DNA of 17,989 nt from Rhizomucor pusillus. Lineage: Eukaryota > Mucoromycota > Mucoromycetes > Mucorales > Lichtheimiaceae. Each line of letters opens with the position of its first letter. The stretch's first letter is position 1. The stretch lies in NCBI GenBank assembly GCA_900175165.2, contig FWWN02000408.1, positions 1 to 17,989 on the forward strand, in the 5' to 3' direction. Below are positions 1 to 9,987 of the stretch, piece by piece. The notes beneath the pieces were generated by a model, which was not told where the DNA came from, ran no database searches, and was given only the letters and a program-made list of their open reading frames with translations. Position numbers and translations under genes: made by a program.

Positions 1-63
1 GTCAAATAAGGTTAATGGTACTTGGAAAGAATTGAGAAGTTACATTTAATACAGTGTACGTAC

Positions 64-77
64 CTCTTGATGGACAT
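64..77 (-). CDS. possible first coding exon of a leftward gene cut by the window edge
   Basis: An ATG at 77-75 on the minus strand opens four codons plus two bases (M-S-I-K-R..) followed at once by a good donor, GTACGT, at 63-58. The remaining 57 bases to the edge look like a typical intron of this genome, with a CATTAAC-like branch site about 10-17 bases from the window start, so an acceptor would fall just outside. If real, 78-478 is a bidirectional promoter shared with GPI16. This is inference from splice-like signals only; there is no protein similarity to judge, and the exon is too short to be convincing by itself. Confidence 0.22.
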
Positions 78-478
78 TATACAGCTTTATCATAAATCGA
101 TACATACAGTATATGCATAAATACCCTGGACGTTGATGGCAAAAGGTTGTTGCAAAGTTGCGTTGATCGCTTTTTGTTGCACGCAAAACCGTTTTTTAAA
201 AGGCTCCAAATGCATTTCTAAGCGCAAAGCTGGGGACGCTTCTTATAAAGATGTATCCGGCGATGACCATTTATCTCTATTTGTTTACAGTATTTCTTGA
301 CCAACGCAAAGTTCCCTCTGGCCAGGCGCAAATTGGGCTGCTATTGGCGCAAAATCAGTAAGAGCACAGCGCAAAACAATGTCTCCATAAGCGCAAATTA
401 TCAGGTAATTGCACTGCTTGACCCCAGACGTGTTAGAACCCCACGTGCCCCGCCTTTGCCTAACGATTCCCTTTATTT
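78..478. promoter_or_regulatory. upstream intergenic region of GPI16
   Basis: No convincing coding sequence on either strand. It holds the phased motif array listed separately (304-397), two further copies of the same motif at 181 and 222, and an AT-rich stretch around 95-125. It presumably contains the GPI16 promoter and perhaps that of a divergent gene to the left. Confidence 0.5.
304..397 (+). promoter_or_regulatory. five helically phased (A/G)CGCAAA motifs
   Basis: The heptamer ACGCAAA or GCGCAAA starts at 304, 326, 347, 369 and 391, giving spacings of 22, 21, 22 and 22 bases, about two turns of B-DNA. The bases between copies do not resemble one another, so this is not a simple tandem duplication. 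The spacing is not a multiple of three, which argues against a coding explanation. More copies of the motif lie at 181 (ACGCAAA) and 222 (GCGCAAA), again at about 41 and 82 bases. All point the same way and end about 80 bases before the GPI16 ATG. Seen directly; a role as a cooperative transcription-factor site array is inference. Confidence 0.5.
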
Positions 479-2587
479 ATGCGACGCAGTGCCTTGATCG
501 CGCTTGCCTTTGCCGGCTGCCTTGAAGCTGCTGCAGCCAACGAGGCATTCAACGAGGATCTTAGGCTAGAAACATTGAACGATGGCAAGCTACTAGCTCA
601 CTTTGATTTTGTGACGCGGACGACAGCTTACGGACAACAGAGTATGCACCGTTAATCTTGTTGGGATCAACTGGATTCTGACCACTACTAGTCCTTGACT
701 ATGGATTGTTTCCAAAGGCCATTGGCCAAGTACTTCAAGAATACAAAGTGGAAGATCTGCATCTCACGTTCTCGCAAGGACGATGGAACTATGACGAATG
801 GGGATACCCACCGGAACCGTCGACGGGCACGGGTGTCGAGTTGTGGGCCTGGATGGATGCATCTGATACGTAAGCTGAATCTTGTTTTATTATCTGGTAT
901 TCGTAGTCTCTAATAGACATTTGCAGCATTGATCAGCGATGGAAGTCGCTGACAAACACGCTCTCCGGCTTGTTCTGTGCATCTCTGAATTTCATTGACG
1001 AAACGTTAACGACCGAACCCTTACTATCATTCCAGCCTCAGAGCAACAATACATCAGTTCGATACGGCTCATTACCGCATGAGAATGTATGTACAGAGAA
1101 CCTTACGCCGTGGATCAAATTGTTACCTTGTAAATCAAAGGTGAGAGATATATCGTACATCAAGGTACAAGATGTCTAATCTCGCTAAAACCTGAATAGG
1201 CAGGCATAGCACGCCTGTTAAATGCACACAAAATATACAACTCAAATTTCCACTCCATGTCGATCCATGCCAAACAGATCTGTTTGGTATGTTCCGTACA
1301 AGATTGTCAATTAACGGTATCTAAAGTTCAATTTGTAGAATGCACCCTGCACGCAGCGAGAATTCGAACTGAAGCAAACAGTAACTTCGGTGCTTGATCC
1401 TGTGCGAGAGACCAACAAAAGAGGTAGACACAAGCGTTCCATACGAGTGCGAAGAAAAAATTTCTAAGCATTGATACTGTAGATTGGTCATTGAATAATC
1501 TATTTGAAAGAACATTGAAGGGCGCATGCCCACTTGCAGAGAGCAGCCTAGTCCAGGTAAAGCGTGATACCAACGCGTTGTTATCGCCCGAAATCCCTGG
1601 TGTGAACGATGCATCCTCCGTCGTCTATGACCTTCATGAATGTAAGATTACGTACAATATCGATGTTTTTACAGAGACTAATAGATATTCTAGTGCGTGA
1701 TGCTCTAGATATCAGCATGAAGTGGCCTGAAGAACACTTCCAGTATCGTAAGTTCATGCATATCTGTAATTTTAAGAATCTATTCTCACAAAAGATATTG
1801 GATGCAGCGGTAGAATCAGTAGGGCCGATGGTAACTGCAAGCAGACATTTCACAGGCTACGGCCAAGAAAGAGGAGGTCTACGGATCACCATCCACAACC
1901 GTAACAAGGACCAGGCTGTTTCTGTGATCTACTATGATGCAATTCCTTGGTTCTTAAAACTTTATTTGCATACCTTGCAAGTTGAAGTGCATGGATCGGA
2001 TACTGACGGTGACGGTTCGTGTGTTTCCGCGTGAAAGAGAAGTGATTCACATTGACGGAGACTTTGGACGTAGAAATTATCCAGCGGATGTACTATCAGC
2101 CGGCGGTCGACAGAGCCCGCCCGAATCAGTTGGAGTGTGAAATGCTGTTGCCTAAAAACTCAATTGTGACCATTTCATTGGATCTGGATAAGGTGTTTTT
2201 GAAATACACCGAGCACCGACCTGACGCCAACCGCGGCTTTGATGTGGGGTAACGGTGGTTTCAAAAAAGATTACTTGTTCAATTTAAGCGCTAACGTGCA
2301 CTTGCTTGCAGCCCTGCTGTCCTGACTGCCCAGCTGGAAGGTTCAAGGTAAGCTAAATCCAAAGCGAAAAATGGGATGACGATCTAAAAAGCATACAACC
2401 TAGTCCGATAAGAGTGTATACAGACACGCTGCTTGTCAGCCTTCCAACACCTGACTTTAGCATGCCATATAACGTCATTACATTGACATGCACAGTCATT
2501 GCGCTATTCTTTGGGTCAGTGTTCAACCTGCTGACTCGCAGCTTCCAAGTAGTCCCTACCGATCAAGAAAAGGTGTCAAACGAGTAA
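479..2587 (+). CDS. GPI16: GPI transamidase subunit GPI16 / PIG-T
   Basis: Subunit of the ER GPI transamidase complex, which swaps the C-terminal signal of precursor proteins for a GPI anchor. Eleven exons: 479-641, 692-869, 927-1140, 1200-1286, 1339-1423, 1483-1641, 1709-1747, 1823-1986, 2061-2248, 2312-2347, 2404-2587; 1497 nt, 498 aa, in frame throughout. It starts with a signal peptide (residues 1-20), then the family block [58 protein letters not shown] and [13 protein letters not shown]. Cys182 in LLPCKSKAG matches the cysteine known to form the disulfide with the catalytic subunit (PIG-K/Gpi8). The C-terminus carries [20 protein letters not shown] and one membrane segment with a short cytosolic tail. 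The length is somewhat below human PIG-T (578 aa). The intron at 1987-2060 has a weak donor (GTGCAT) and is the least certain junction. The next gene begins 172 bases downstream on the same strand. Confidence 0.93.
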
Positions 2588-2708
2588 AGAGGTGCATTGT
2601 GTAACATGGCTTGCCGGGTGATGACGGACCTTGCGGACTTGCTTCACATGGATGATGCTCTTGAGTCATTTGAATTTAAAGATTCAAAAATGCGGGGTCG
2701 ACGAGTCG

Positions 2709-2757
2709 AGTCCTCTTTTTTTTCTCTTCTTTCATTTCCTGTTTGTCTTTTGTTGCT
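2709..2757 (+). promoter_or_regulatory. pyrimidine-rich tract before the PDK start
   Basis: An almost pure C/T stretch directly precedes the ATG at 2760. Such CT tracts are common in fungal core promoters or 5' leaders near transcription starts. Only 172 bases separate this start from the GPI16 stop, so the promoter must be compact. An out-of-frame upstream ATG at 2605 opens a 61-codon reading frame that overlaps the PDK start; I see nothing to support it as a gene. Confidence 0.35.
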
Positions 2758-2759
2758 TT

Positions 2760-4560
2760 ATGTTTCAAATAACACCACAGCTATTTGATAAAATCAAACA
2801 TTTCGCACGGTTCCCGCAGACCGGTGTCTCGTTAAGGCAAATGGTCATGTTTGGTAGGCGCGCGACTCATTTTGCGAAAAAGAATCTCGACTGAATCGCT
2901 GTCATGTCAGGACAGAAACCGTCTGCAGGGACGCTGTTCAAAGCTAGCCAGTTTCTGCATGGTACCTAGTTGACCGGGTTGCTCTGTTTCGATGCTGTAA
3001 TAGTAACAACTATTGATATTTCCAGAGGAGCTGCCAATTCGCCTGGCACACCGAGTAAAAGAACTGGATGAATTACCACATAGCCTTCGGGACATGCCAT
3101 CAATACTTAAAGTAAAAGACTGGTATGCACATTCTTTCAAGGTAAAAAGAAACAAGAGAAACAAGACCACTGCAATGATTTTGTGCAAATGATATCTCAT
3201 CACGCTCTTTGCAGGACCTCATTGATCTGCCTCCTCCAAAGTTACCATCCACTGTGAAAGAACGTCTAAAACATGCACAGAAGACAGCCGAGCACCGATC
3301 CCTTCCTCCGAGCGTACCCAACCCTTCCATTCGACCTGTTAGCACCGCCACTGCACTCCATCCATCCGTCCCTATCGGTCATCGGTAAATGCAATTAAAA
3401 AGATGAGGGTTGTAGACAGCAACGCTGACTTAATATACTTAGCTACTACACTAACATGGAAGATTTTGAATGCACTCCTGAGATGAAGCAGTATACCGAT
3501 ACATTTGTAAAGACCATTGAAAATATCAAACGACGACACGATCCAGTGGTGACCACCGTGGGTAAGTTCGGAAAGAGAGCAGGGGACAAAAGGGAAATAA
3601 AAATTGATGCATTTAAGCCGATTCGCTAAATTCGGTGTACAGCACAGGGCATCCTGGAATACAAGGAAAGAGTCAAAGCGAACCTGATCGACACGGATGT
3701 ACAGCAGTTCCTGGACCGATTCTACATGTCTCGCATTGGTATCCGAATGCTGATCGGTCAGCACTCTGCGCTTTACCGCTTGCCATCAAGGCGAGACTAT
3801 GTCGGCGTTATCTGCATCAATACAAATATCCGAGAGATCGCACAGGATGCTATCGCAAATGCACGCTACATTTGCGAAGACTACTATGGTCTCTTTAGAG
3901 CTCCCGAAGTCCAGATGTTCTGTCCCGGCGACATTGAATTTATGTACGTACCATCACACCTCAATCACATGCTGTTTGAACTGCTCAAGAACTCGCTCCG
4001 TGCGGTCGTGGAGCGCTTTGGCGTCGACTATGAAGACGAATATCCTCCCATCAAACTGATAATCGCTCACGGCAAAGAAGATATCACCATCAAAATCTCG
4101 GATGAAGGTGGAGGTATCCCACGATCGGGTATCCCATTAGTGTGGACATACATGGTGAGTCGGTAGCGGGCGAGTGTGAATCCAGGATAGTAACAATGCT
4201 GTAGTATACGACTGCGCAGGCACAGGAACTGGAGCAGGATTACAGCCGGTCAGACTTCAGAGCCCCGATGGCTGGATTTGGCTACGGTCTGCCCATTTCA
4301 CGCTTGGTAAGTCGTAACAATTTTTACGTAGTAACCGTCCCTTCTGATTAAAACACATCACTCTGCAGTATGCACGCTACTTCGGTGGCGATTTGAAATT
4401 AATATCCATGGAAGGGTACGTTGTCGGCAAGCACGCATGTCGCATATTAGTCTGTATACGCAAAGGAGACTAATTTTTTTCTTCTTTTCTACTTAGCTAC
4501 GGCACTGATGTATACCTGCATTTGAATCGACTTTCCAACAGCGATGAACCGCTCATGTAA
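2760..4560 (+). CDS. PDK: pyruvate dehydrogenase kinase, mitochondrial (PDK/Pkp family)
   Basis: Mitochondrial matrix kinase of the GHKL fold that phosphorylates E1-alpha and shuts off the pyruvate dehydrogenase complex. Nine exons: 2760-2853, 2911-2961, 3026-3141, 3215-3384, 3443-3561, 3643-4154, 4205-4306, 4369-4415, 4497-4560; 1275 nt, 424 aa. The N-terminal helical domain has FPQTGVSLRQMVMFG and ELPIRLAHRVKELDELP. The ATP domain shows the N-box HMLFELLKNSLRA with His292, Glu296 and Asn300, the G1 box SDEGGGIP (Asp337) and the G2 box GFGYGLPISRLYARYFGG (378 onward). About 35 residues after DLIDLPPP (serine/proline/threonine-rich, near 120-155) look like a fungal insertion. The protein ends soon after the last core strand (GTDVYLHLNRLS), so the C-terminal tail with the DW dimer motif of mammalian PDKs is absent. 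A branched-chain ketoacid dehydrogenase kinase is the alternative, but the sequence reads closer to PDK. No clear presequence. Confidence 0.93.
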
Positions 4561-4982
4561 AATATATCATTGTCTCACTGTCATGATACGCTACCTCCAA
4601 TTTTTTCCCTCTCCTACACTCTCGAAAAGGTCACCAAGTTCATATGGAAAATTGCAAAGAAAATAAATGTATATGTCTTCAGCGAATCTATGCAGTATAT
4701 CAGCATGCATATGAAAGAATTTATATATGGGGTTGGCGAAAATGTGTATATACGTATTTATGTATGTGAAATCGGATAGAGAAATCAAGAGAAAAATAAT
4801 AATTGGTCATGGATGTGTTATCCTCCTCCTTGTGGCATGAAATTTACAAATGAACGGGGAAAGCGCGCTGAGGCATAGCATAGTTACAGAAAGTGAATGG
4901 TGCCCCTGGTGGATGGGGGAGGGGACTGTGCAATGTTAGCTATGATGCGTGGGTTGCAAGATAATGCTGCATAGGAAGATGT
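4561..4982. other. 3' intergenic region between convergent genes
   Basis: PDK and the Zn2Cys6 gene run towards each other here. The stretch is AT-rich with repeated TATA/ATGTAT runs near 4665-4770. An AATAAA hexamer at 4662-4667 on the plus strand, about 100 bases past the PDK stop, is a plausible polyadenylation signal. Short open frames on both strands lack any recognisable protein feature. Confidence 0.5.
4662..4667 (+). terminator. AATAAA, possible PDK polyadenylation signal
   Basis: A canonical hexamer located 102 bases after the PDK stop codon in an A-rich context. Position and sequence fit, but the hexamer is common by chance in AT-rich DNA. Confidence 0.3.
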
Positions 4983-7034
4983 CTAACCAAGGATACCAAT
5001 GTCGTTTGGAGTGTAGTCCTGAGACATGAAAAGGCCATAGATATCGAGTTCCGGGATATCAAAGCCAGATTGCTTGTCGCTTACAGACGATGCAGGAGAT
5101 TCGAAAGACGATGCTGGGGACTCGGCATCTGGAACTGCAAGTGAATGCTGTTGTTGCTGCGTTGTTGATTGTTGCTGCTGCAAAGGCAAAACTGTAGACC
5201 AATCATATGCGTCTTCGATAAAGAGACCTGTAAGTCCGAGGACCTGGTTGATATCCACAGGCTGCGTAGGCATCGTCAAGAACTTGTCTTCTTGCTCCAG
5301 CTGACGACGGGATCGCTTTCGAGTCGATAGCTTGTCCTCGGCATGCAAGTTACATTGCTCTGACAAGAACTTGTGTATCGCGGCGTCAACGCTAATGCCG
5401 AGACAATGCGCGGATTGGAGCGTGCGGATACTCTTGTCCAGCTGGATGCGTGCAGACGCATTGCGATGCATGGCGTTGTCGAGATGAACAGAGGCGGCAA
5501 GGGTTACCGATAGGGCGAATGTATTGTAGAGATATCGATGCTGACTTTGGTGCAACATCTGCTCGGCCATGTGTATTATTGTATTTGCAGCTGTCATGCA
5601 AACACCAAATGTATCCGTGTTACGGTTGAGAATGATTTGGACAGTGTAGTACAGCAAGTGATACATGCGACTCTGAGGCGACGGCGGAGCATCGTCGGCT
5701 GGTTTGTTGTATTCCAGGTAAGCGGGCAAATTAAGAAACCAGTTAGTCAACATTGGAGTGAGCAAGTTTGCAGGCATCGTAAAATGCTGAGCGACAATGT
5801 GAGTTAATTTGATCATCTCAGAAAAGGCGGTGACTTGTAAGGCATATTTCATCGGCAAAGGACCCTGTTGCCGCTGCAGTTTGTTGCTATCAATTGCTTG
5901 CAGTTGATTATCTTCGAATTGCGGCCATCGGCAGTCCCAGCGAGTATCTTGACGCAAGAACGGTTCGGCGCTGAAGCAGCAGGCCACCCACTGATCAATG
6001 ACGTAGGCGACCCAGAACGCACGACGGCGTAGCTCCATCTCAACGATGCCGAGGCCAAAGTCAGGATCCCGATACAGCTTAAGATCGTTCACTAGGTGAG
6101 CCAAGCAGCCCCGATAGACTTGGCAGTCGTGCATGTCTCCAATCATGTATGCATGCCAGCACATGATAACCAACGCCTGTTTGTTTTAACCAACTATACA
6201 ATTTAACGATTTGCACCATTAAAGTTGAGCAGCGTTCCATACCTGCACTGTAGACAAACTGTTGCCATCACGGGATCGGCTTGTCCAGATCTCCTTGCAG
6301 CGCTCCATGGCGAGCTGGGCAGCGCTGTTTCCACTGTATCGGCATCCGAGTGCCAGCACAGCGTAGCGTAGCAGCGGGTCTAGACCTTGGGGCGATTGTT
6401 GCAACTGATGTAAAAAGTGCTGTCGTGACAGGATCGGGAAGAAAAGGTTGAAGTGAGCGAAAAAGCTCTCAACCTCATTGGCAAGAGATAAATGGTAAAG
6501 CCTGTCGTAACTGCCCTAGAGGGAATGATAGAAGGATGGACCTTATCAGTGTGCTGGCTTCCTGTATGAAAATGACGCTAGGAACACGTACGGGATGGTA
6601 GTTCGGCTTGCCCTGTGCAGCCACTGTCTCGACCACAACGGTCAGCAGGGCGTTGCCTGATGATCGTTTGTCACGGGTGTTGTCATCGTCGTCCGGTAAG
6701 CAAGGCGGTGCTTTTGCTACCATACATGAGCACGATGCTCAGTAAACATCATCCATTTTTAAGTACCGGAAAGAAGAGATTCTATGCGATGTGCCCGGTT
6801 TTCAATGACTTCGACGTATCCCTTGGGCGGGCCACGTTTGCGAGGCGGGTCCGCGTACTCACAGGCAAGGCCCATCGAGTTGCAACGTGAGCAGGACGGT
6901 TGGACGCCGTCGCACTTGACCTTTTTCTTGCGGCAAACAGCGCAGGCGAGGGTAACCTTCATACGCTTGGGAGCTTGCGTGGGTGGGGGCTGGGCGGCTG
7001 ATTGCTGGAAGGCGTCATCAGTTTTTCTGGACAT
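4983..7034 (-). CDS. Zn(II)2Cys6 transcription factor with fungal-specific regulatory domain
   Basis: Nuclear DNA-binding regulator; target genes unknown. Four exons on the minus strand: 7034-6767, 6716-6592, 6515-6243, 6176-4983; 1860 nt, 619 aa. The zinc cluster lies at residues 31-58 with spacing C-x2-C-x6-C-x6-C-x2-C-x6-C (Cys31, 34, 41, 48, 51, 58) and a basic RKKKVK between the second and third cysteines. A linker with RKRGPPKGY and a short heptad-like segment (VIENRAHRIESLL) follow, as in dimeric Gal4-type factors. The middle region (ANEVESFFAHFNLFFPIL, RYAVLALGCRYSG, MELRRRAFWVAYVIDQW) fits the fungal_trans domain (PF04082 type). The C-terminus has KRSRRQ, two short glutamine runs and an ESPASS-FESPASS serine/proline repeat, a likely activation region. 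It may control a neighbouring gene, but nothing in the sequence shows that. Confidence 0.9.
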
Positions 7035-7704
7035 TGTGTCAAAGACATAAAGATAAGCGTATTCCTATGCGAGCTGGTTTTGTAAGGAAGAGTATAAAAG
7101 GGTGGAAGAGAAATAAAACCAAACATGTATGGAAAAAACTAAATATGTTTTATTGGGCCGATATCCAGCTGAATGATCTCCTCAATGCAGCGGGCAGCAG
7201 CAGAATGCTTTCCCCGCTCCTCCTCCCCTCTCCTCCTCTGATGTATCATGCTGTGCTTATATCCCACACTGCGATCTGTTAAGCCGACGCCCGATCCTTT
7301 CACAACGCCGTTGTTGGTTCATTATAGAACTCCACGGACAAACCAAATGATTATCCGAGCCACTTTATGCAAAAGGTTGGAAACAAGCAAACCGCTTCTT
7401 TGTTTGGTCCGACCCCCTTCTCCCTTTCCATAAGGGGCACACGCGACGCTTGGTCGAGATTTTTCTCGAGGTGGGACACACTGGCAATTTGAACTTTTTC
7501 GAGCTTACATGTGGCACATTTCGCAAAGAAACAGGCTGTGTCACCTTGATGCCTACACACACAGATTGCAACGTCGCCGCTGGTGCCCCAGCTCAAGTAG
7601 ATCAATACGCAAAACTTGTATACTGAAACAGATATCGAAAAGCTGAATCTACAACACATACATTCTGAAACTCCCGCGGGATGATTGATGAGGAGACTGT
7701 AATG
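7035..7704. other. intergenic region upstream of the Zn2Cys6 gene
   Basis: About 670 bases between the transcription-factor start and the end of ABZ2. It should hold the transcription-factor promoter and the ABZ2 3' end. Visible items are a TATAAAAG at 7093-7100 oriented to the plus strand, with no plus-strand gene after it, and a CT-rich block at about 7207-7240. A 102-codon cysteine-rich minus-strand frame (7659-7351) has no ATG context, domain or codon pattern that I would trust. Confidence 0.45.
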
Positions 7705-8682
7705 TTAAATCAATCGCACCCTGTATGCCTTTCGCACTGCATTGAAGCAAATGATAGGTAGTCTTTGCTAAATCAAACAGATGAGATCAAACATACTCCT
7801 TTCCAACGCGTTTTCTTCTCGCTAGTACCTTGCTGGCCTCCACTAAATCTCCAGCAGTGATAGTACCTGTTTGCACCTTCTGGACTGATTGCAACAGATG
7901 CTCACGAAATACGCCAGGTAGGAGTCCTAAGTGGTTCAAAGATCGTCTAGAAGTTTTGCGCGACAAAGATAAATAAATATTGTCAATTGACATCTACTTG
8001 CCTGAACCCACACCCGGTGTCCGCCAAACGTTGCTGCCATCCTCTTGTTTGATTAAAACTGCGATGTTTGCAATGCTGGTTTCTGTTACGTGCCCATCCT
8101 CGTTCCAAAGGACCACGTCAAACGGTCCGTCCGGTTCTCCGCAACGCGCTCTTGCACGTGCCTCATTGTAGATATCTCGATGCGTGGTCTTGTTCTCGAT
8201 GAATGGATTATTCTTCACGGGTGATGCCTGCGAATCGAGTGCGATTGTCAAGCAACTTTCCAGTGGTTGCTGCGCGGCGGCGTCGAGCGTCTCGTAGGCA
8301 TGCTGAGGGGTCGGTAATTCGTTGTATTCTACGCGTACATCGCGGTCATCCAACAAGAGTCGAACCTAGCATTCGATAGAGATATATTCCATTTCTTTCT
8401 TCCTTTCACAATGCATCTTATACTTACTCGTTTATACATTGGCGTGTCTGGTACGCTGTCCTTCAAACGTCTGGTAATAAAGTCGGCGTCAACAGGAACC
8501 GTCTTGAGAAGCTGCTGGTCCAAGAAACTGCGGGCAGAACGTAACAGACGTGCAACGTGCAAGTCAAGGAGATAAAAGCCTAATCTCGAGTCAACATTTT
8601 GTCATGCCTCCATTGCAGTCTCATGCCAACCATTATCAGGCTCATAGAGTATGGTCTCGAGCAAAGAGAATGTGTGCGACAT
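7705..8682 (-). CDS. ABZ2: aminodeoxychorismate lyase (class IV aminotransferase fold)
   Basis: PLP enzyme that splits 4-amino-4-deoxychorismate into p-aminobenzoate and pyruvate for folate synthesis. Five exons on the minus strand: 8682-8631, 8579-8428, 8365-8002, 7926-7829, 7767-7705; 729 nt, 242 aa, usual for the family. Recognisable blocks are SLLETILYEPDNGFYLLDLHVARLLRSA at the N-terminus, KRVRLLLDD, ENKTTHRDIY with Lys127 as the expected PLP lysine, DVVLWNEDGHVTETSIANIAV, TPGVGSGLLPGVFRE and the closing ICFNAVRKAYRV. The 51-nt first intron contains the stop that otherwise breaks the frame, and its removal restores DNGFYLLDLH. Intron 8001-7927 begins GCAAGT rather than GT, preceded by CAG, a classic GC-AG intron. 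I chose the ATG at 8682 because homologues begin just before this block; in-frame codons continue upstream. A divergent hydrolase starts 97 bases away. Confidence 0.9.
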
Positions 8683-8779
8683 GGAAGAAGCTGTGTGGCG
8701 GCGTCGTGGCGCATAGCAACCAATAGGGGAGCATGGATCTCTCTGGAACGCAGTAACGACAGCAGTTTGCATTCTGTTC
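8683..8779. promoter_or_regulatory. 97-bp divergent promoter region ABZ2 / hydrolase
   Basis: The two head-to-head starts at 8682 (-) and 8780 (+) leave only 97 bases, so the genes must share promoter DNA or have overlapping 5' leaders. I see no clear TATA box. The extent depends on both chosen ATGs. Confidence 0.5.
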
Positions 8780-9925
8780 ATGTCTGTCTGGTGGAATTTT
8801 CGTCGCTGGCTTGTGCTGTTCTTACTGCGCATAGCCTTCTCCTGGCGTAGAGTGCCTCAAAGCAGAAGTCTCGTTTCAATCCTTCGGTTCCTGTTTCCTT
8901 CCGAAAATGGGTGGATTAATGCTGACAGCCGGGGAACGTGGATCGCTGAAGACATTGCTGGTGCAAAGAAAGAAGCCATCGCCGATCGCGTAGCTGCCAG
9001 TGATTATATTTTGCTGTGGATACCAGGTAAACAACCCAATATCTTGATGAAAGCGACAATCGAGCAACGTTCCTTATAACGTGCATTACTTTGCTTGGCC
9101 CAGGTGGAGGATTTCGTTTCGACCTCAGTCCTCTATATACCCACACATTCAAGAACTGGATCCGAGCTTTGGAAGCTGATAAGAATATACATTGCTCGAT
9201 CTTTGTCGCCAAATATCGCAAGTATCATTTTTCAATCTGAATGCACTGGGATCAGAACACTAATGATATATGACAATCAGGCAAAAGCCCAGAGCACCAG
9301 TTCCCGGCTGCTGTAGAGGATATCAGGAGCACTTACCAGTGGCTGCTAGATACAATGAATGTACCTGCATCCAAGATCTTGATCGGTATCTATATACATT
9401 AGAGATACGCTTGATTCGACACTAACAATAAAATGATAAATAGGAGGTGACGACGCTGGAGCTGCTATTGCAATCGACCTGATTTATCTGCACAAAATTC
9501 AGTTTGAAGGCGCAATCTTTGCATCGCCCTACACAGGCTTGGAAGCTGGTGGCGAGTCGTGGCGTGCCAACCTTGACAACGATTACATCACTGCCGCCGC
9601 TGTGGATCGCATGGAAGAGAGTTACATCCCATCTGAAGGTGATCAGCCTTTCACTTATCTGCCGGAGCGCATCGAGTTAGGACAATACTTGCCAAGACGC
9701 ATGCTAATTTTTGTGGGTGGACGTGAAGTACTGCTCGATGAAGCCGGTTACCTGGCTTCTCGTGCGAGACAAGGAGGTGTGAATGTTACGATGATTCAGT
9801 CGCCCGAGCAAGTACATCTTTGGTCCATCCTAGGCCCCGTAATTGTGCCTGATAACCGTGTATATCAAGACTCCGTGGATCACTTTGTGAGATGGATGTC
9901 GTTACCAAAAAAATCAAAAAATTGA
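8780..9925 (+). CDS. alpha/beta hydrolase fold-3 protein with Asp in the nucleophile elbow
   Basis: Member of the hormone-sensitive-lipase-like hydrolases (alpha/beta hydrolase fold-3), probably membrane-anchored. Exons 8780-9026, 9104-9217, 9281-9385, 9444-9925; 948 nt, 315 aa. The start gives a basic-hydrophobic anchor (residues 6-20, NFRRWLVLFLLRIAF). The oxyanion loop reads IPGGGF (81-86) instead of the usual HGGGF. The block KYRKSPEHQFPAAVED matches the conserved YRLAPEHPFPA region. The elbow, normally GDSAG, reads GGDDAGA, so the expected catalytic serine is Asp159 (codon 9452-9454). The acid-loop position reads GGREVLLDE, with Glu where Asp is usual, and the family histidine is kept in PEQVHLW (codon 9815-9817). 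The intron 9218-9280 must start with GC (GCAAGT) to keep the RxxPEH spacing. Either a non-hydrolytic relative or an enzyme with altered chemistry. The PPR gene starts 62 bases downstream. Confidence 0.85.
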
Positions 9926-9987
9926 TTTGAAATTTCATTTTTTTTCTGTTGTTTCTTTGTCCTCCTCCTGCTCCCCCTCTCTACTTT

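Noticed and set aside
479..2587. GPI16 as a pseudogene because the frame is broken many times
   Set aside because: All breaks fall at short introns with proper ends, and the spliced model closes in phase over 498 codons with family motifs in order.
2605..2788. 61-codon ATG frame between GPI16 and PDK
   Set aside because: Its second half is only the translated CT tract plus the PDK start region in another frame. More likely leader or promoter DNA.
5074..5304. Cysteine-rich plus-strand frame with CCCCC runs
   Set aside because: It is the antisense shadow of the glutamine runs (CAG/CAA codons) in the Zn2Cys6 protein.
7093..7100. TATAAAAG box on the plus strand
   Set aside because: There is no plus-strand gene downstream; the only nearby start is on the opposite strand, so it is probably chance or reads differently.
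7351..7659. 102-codon cysteine-rich minus-strand frame
   Set aside because: It lies in the intergenic region, matches no family I know, and its cysteines are not in a regular pattern; it also overlaps another open frame.
8602..8832. Longer ABZ2 N-terminus through the upstream open frame
   Set aside because: The conserved family start lies at the ATG at 8682; the upstream part is arginine-rich text unlike the family and would overlap the divergent hydrolase start.
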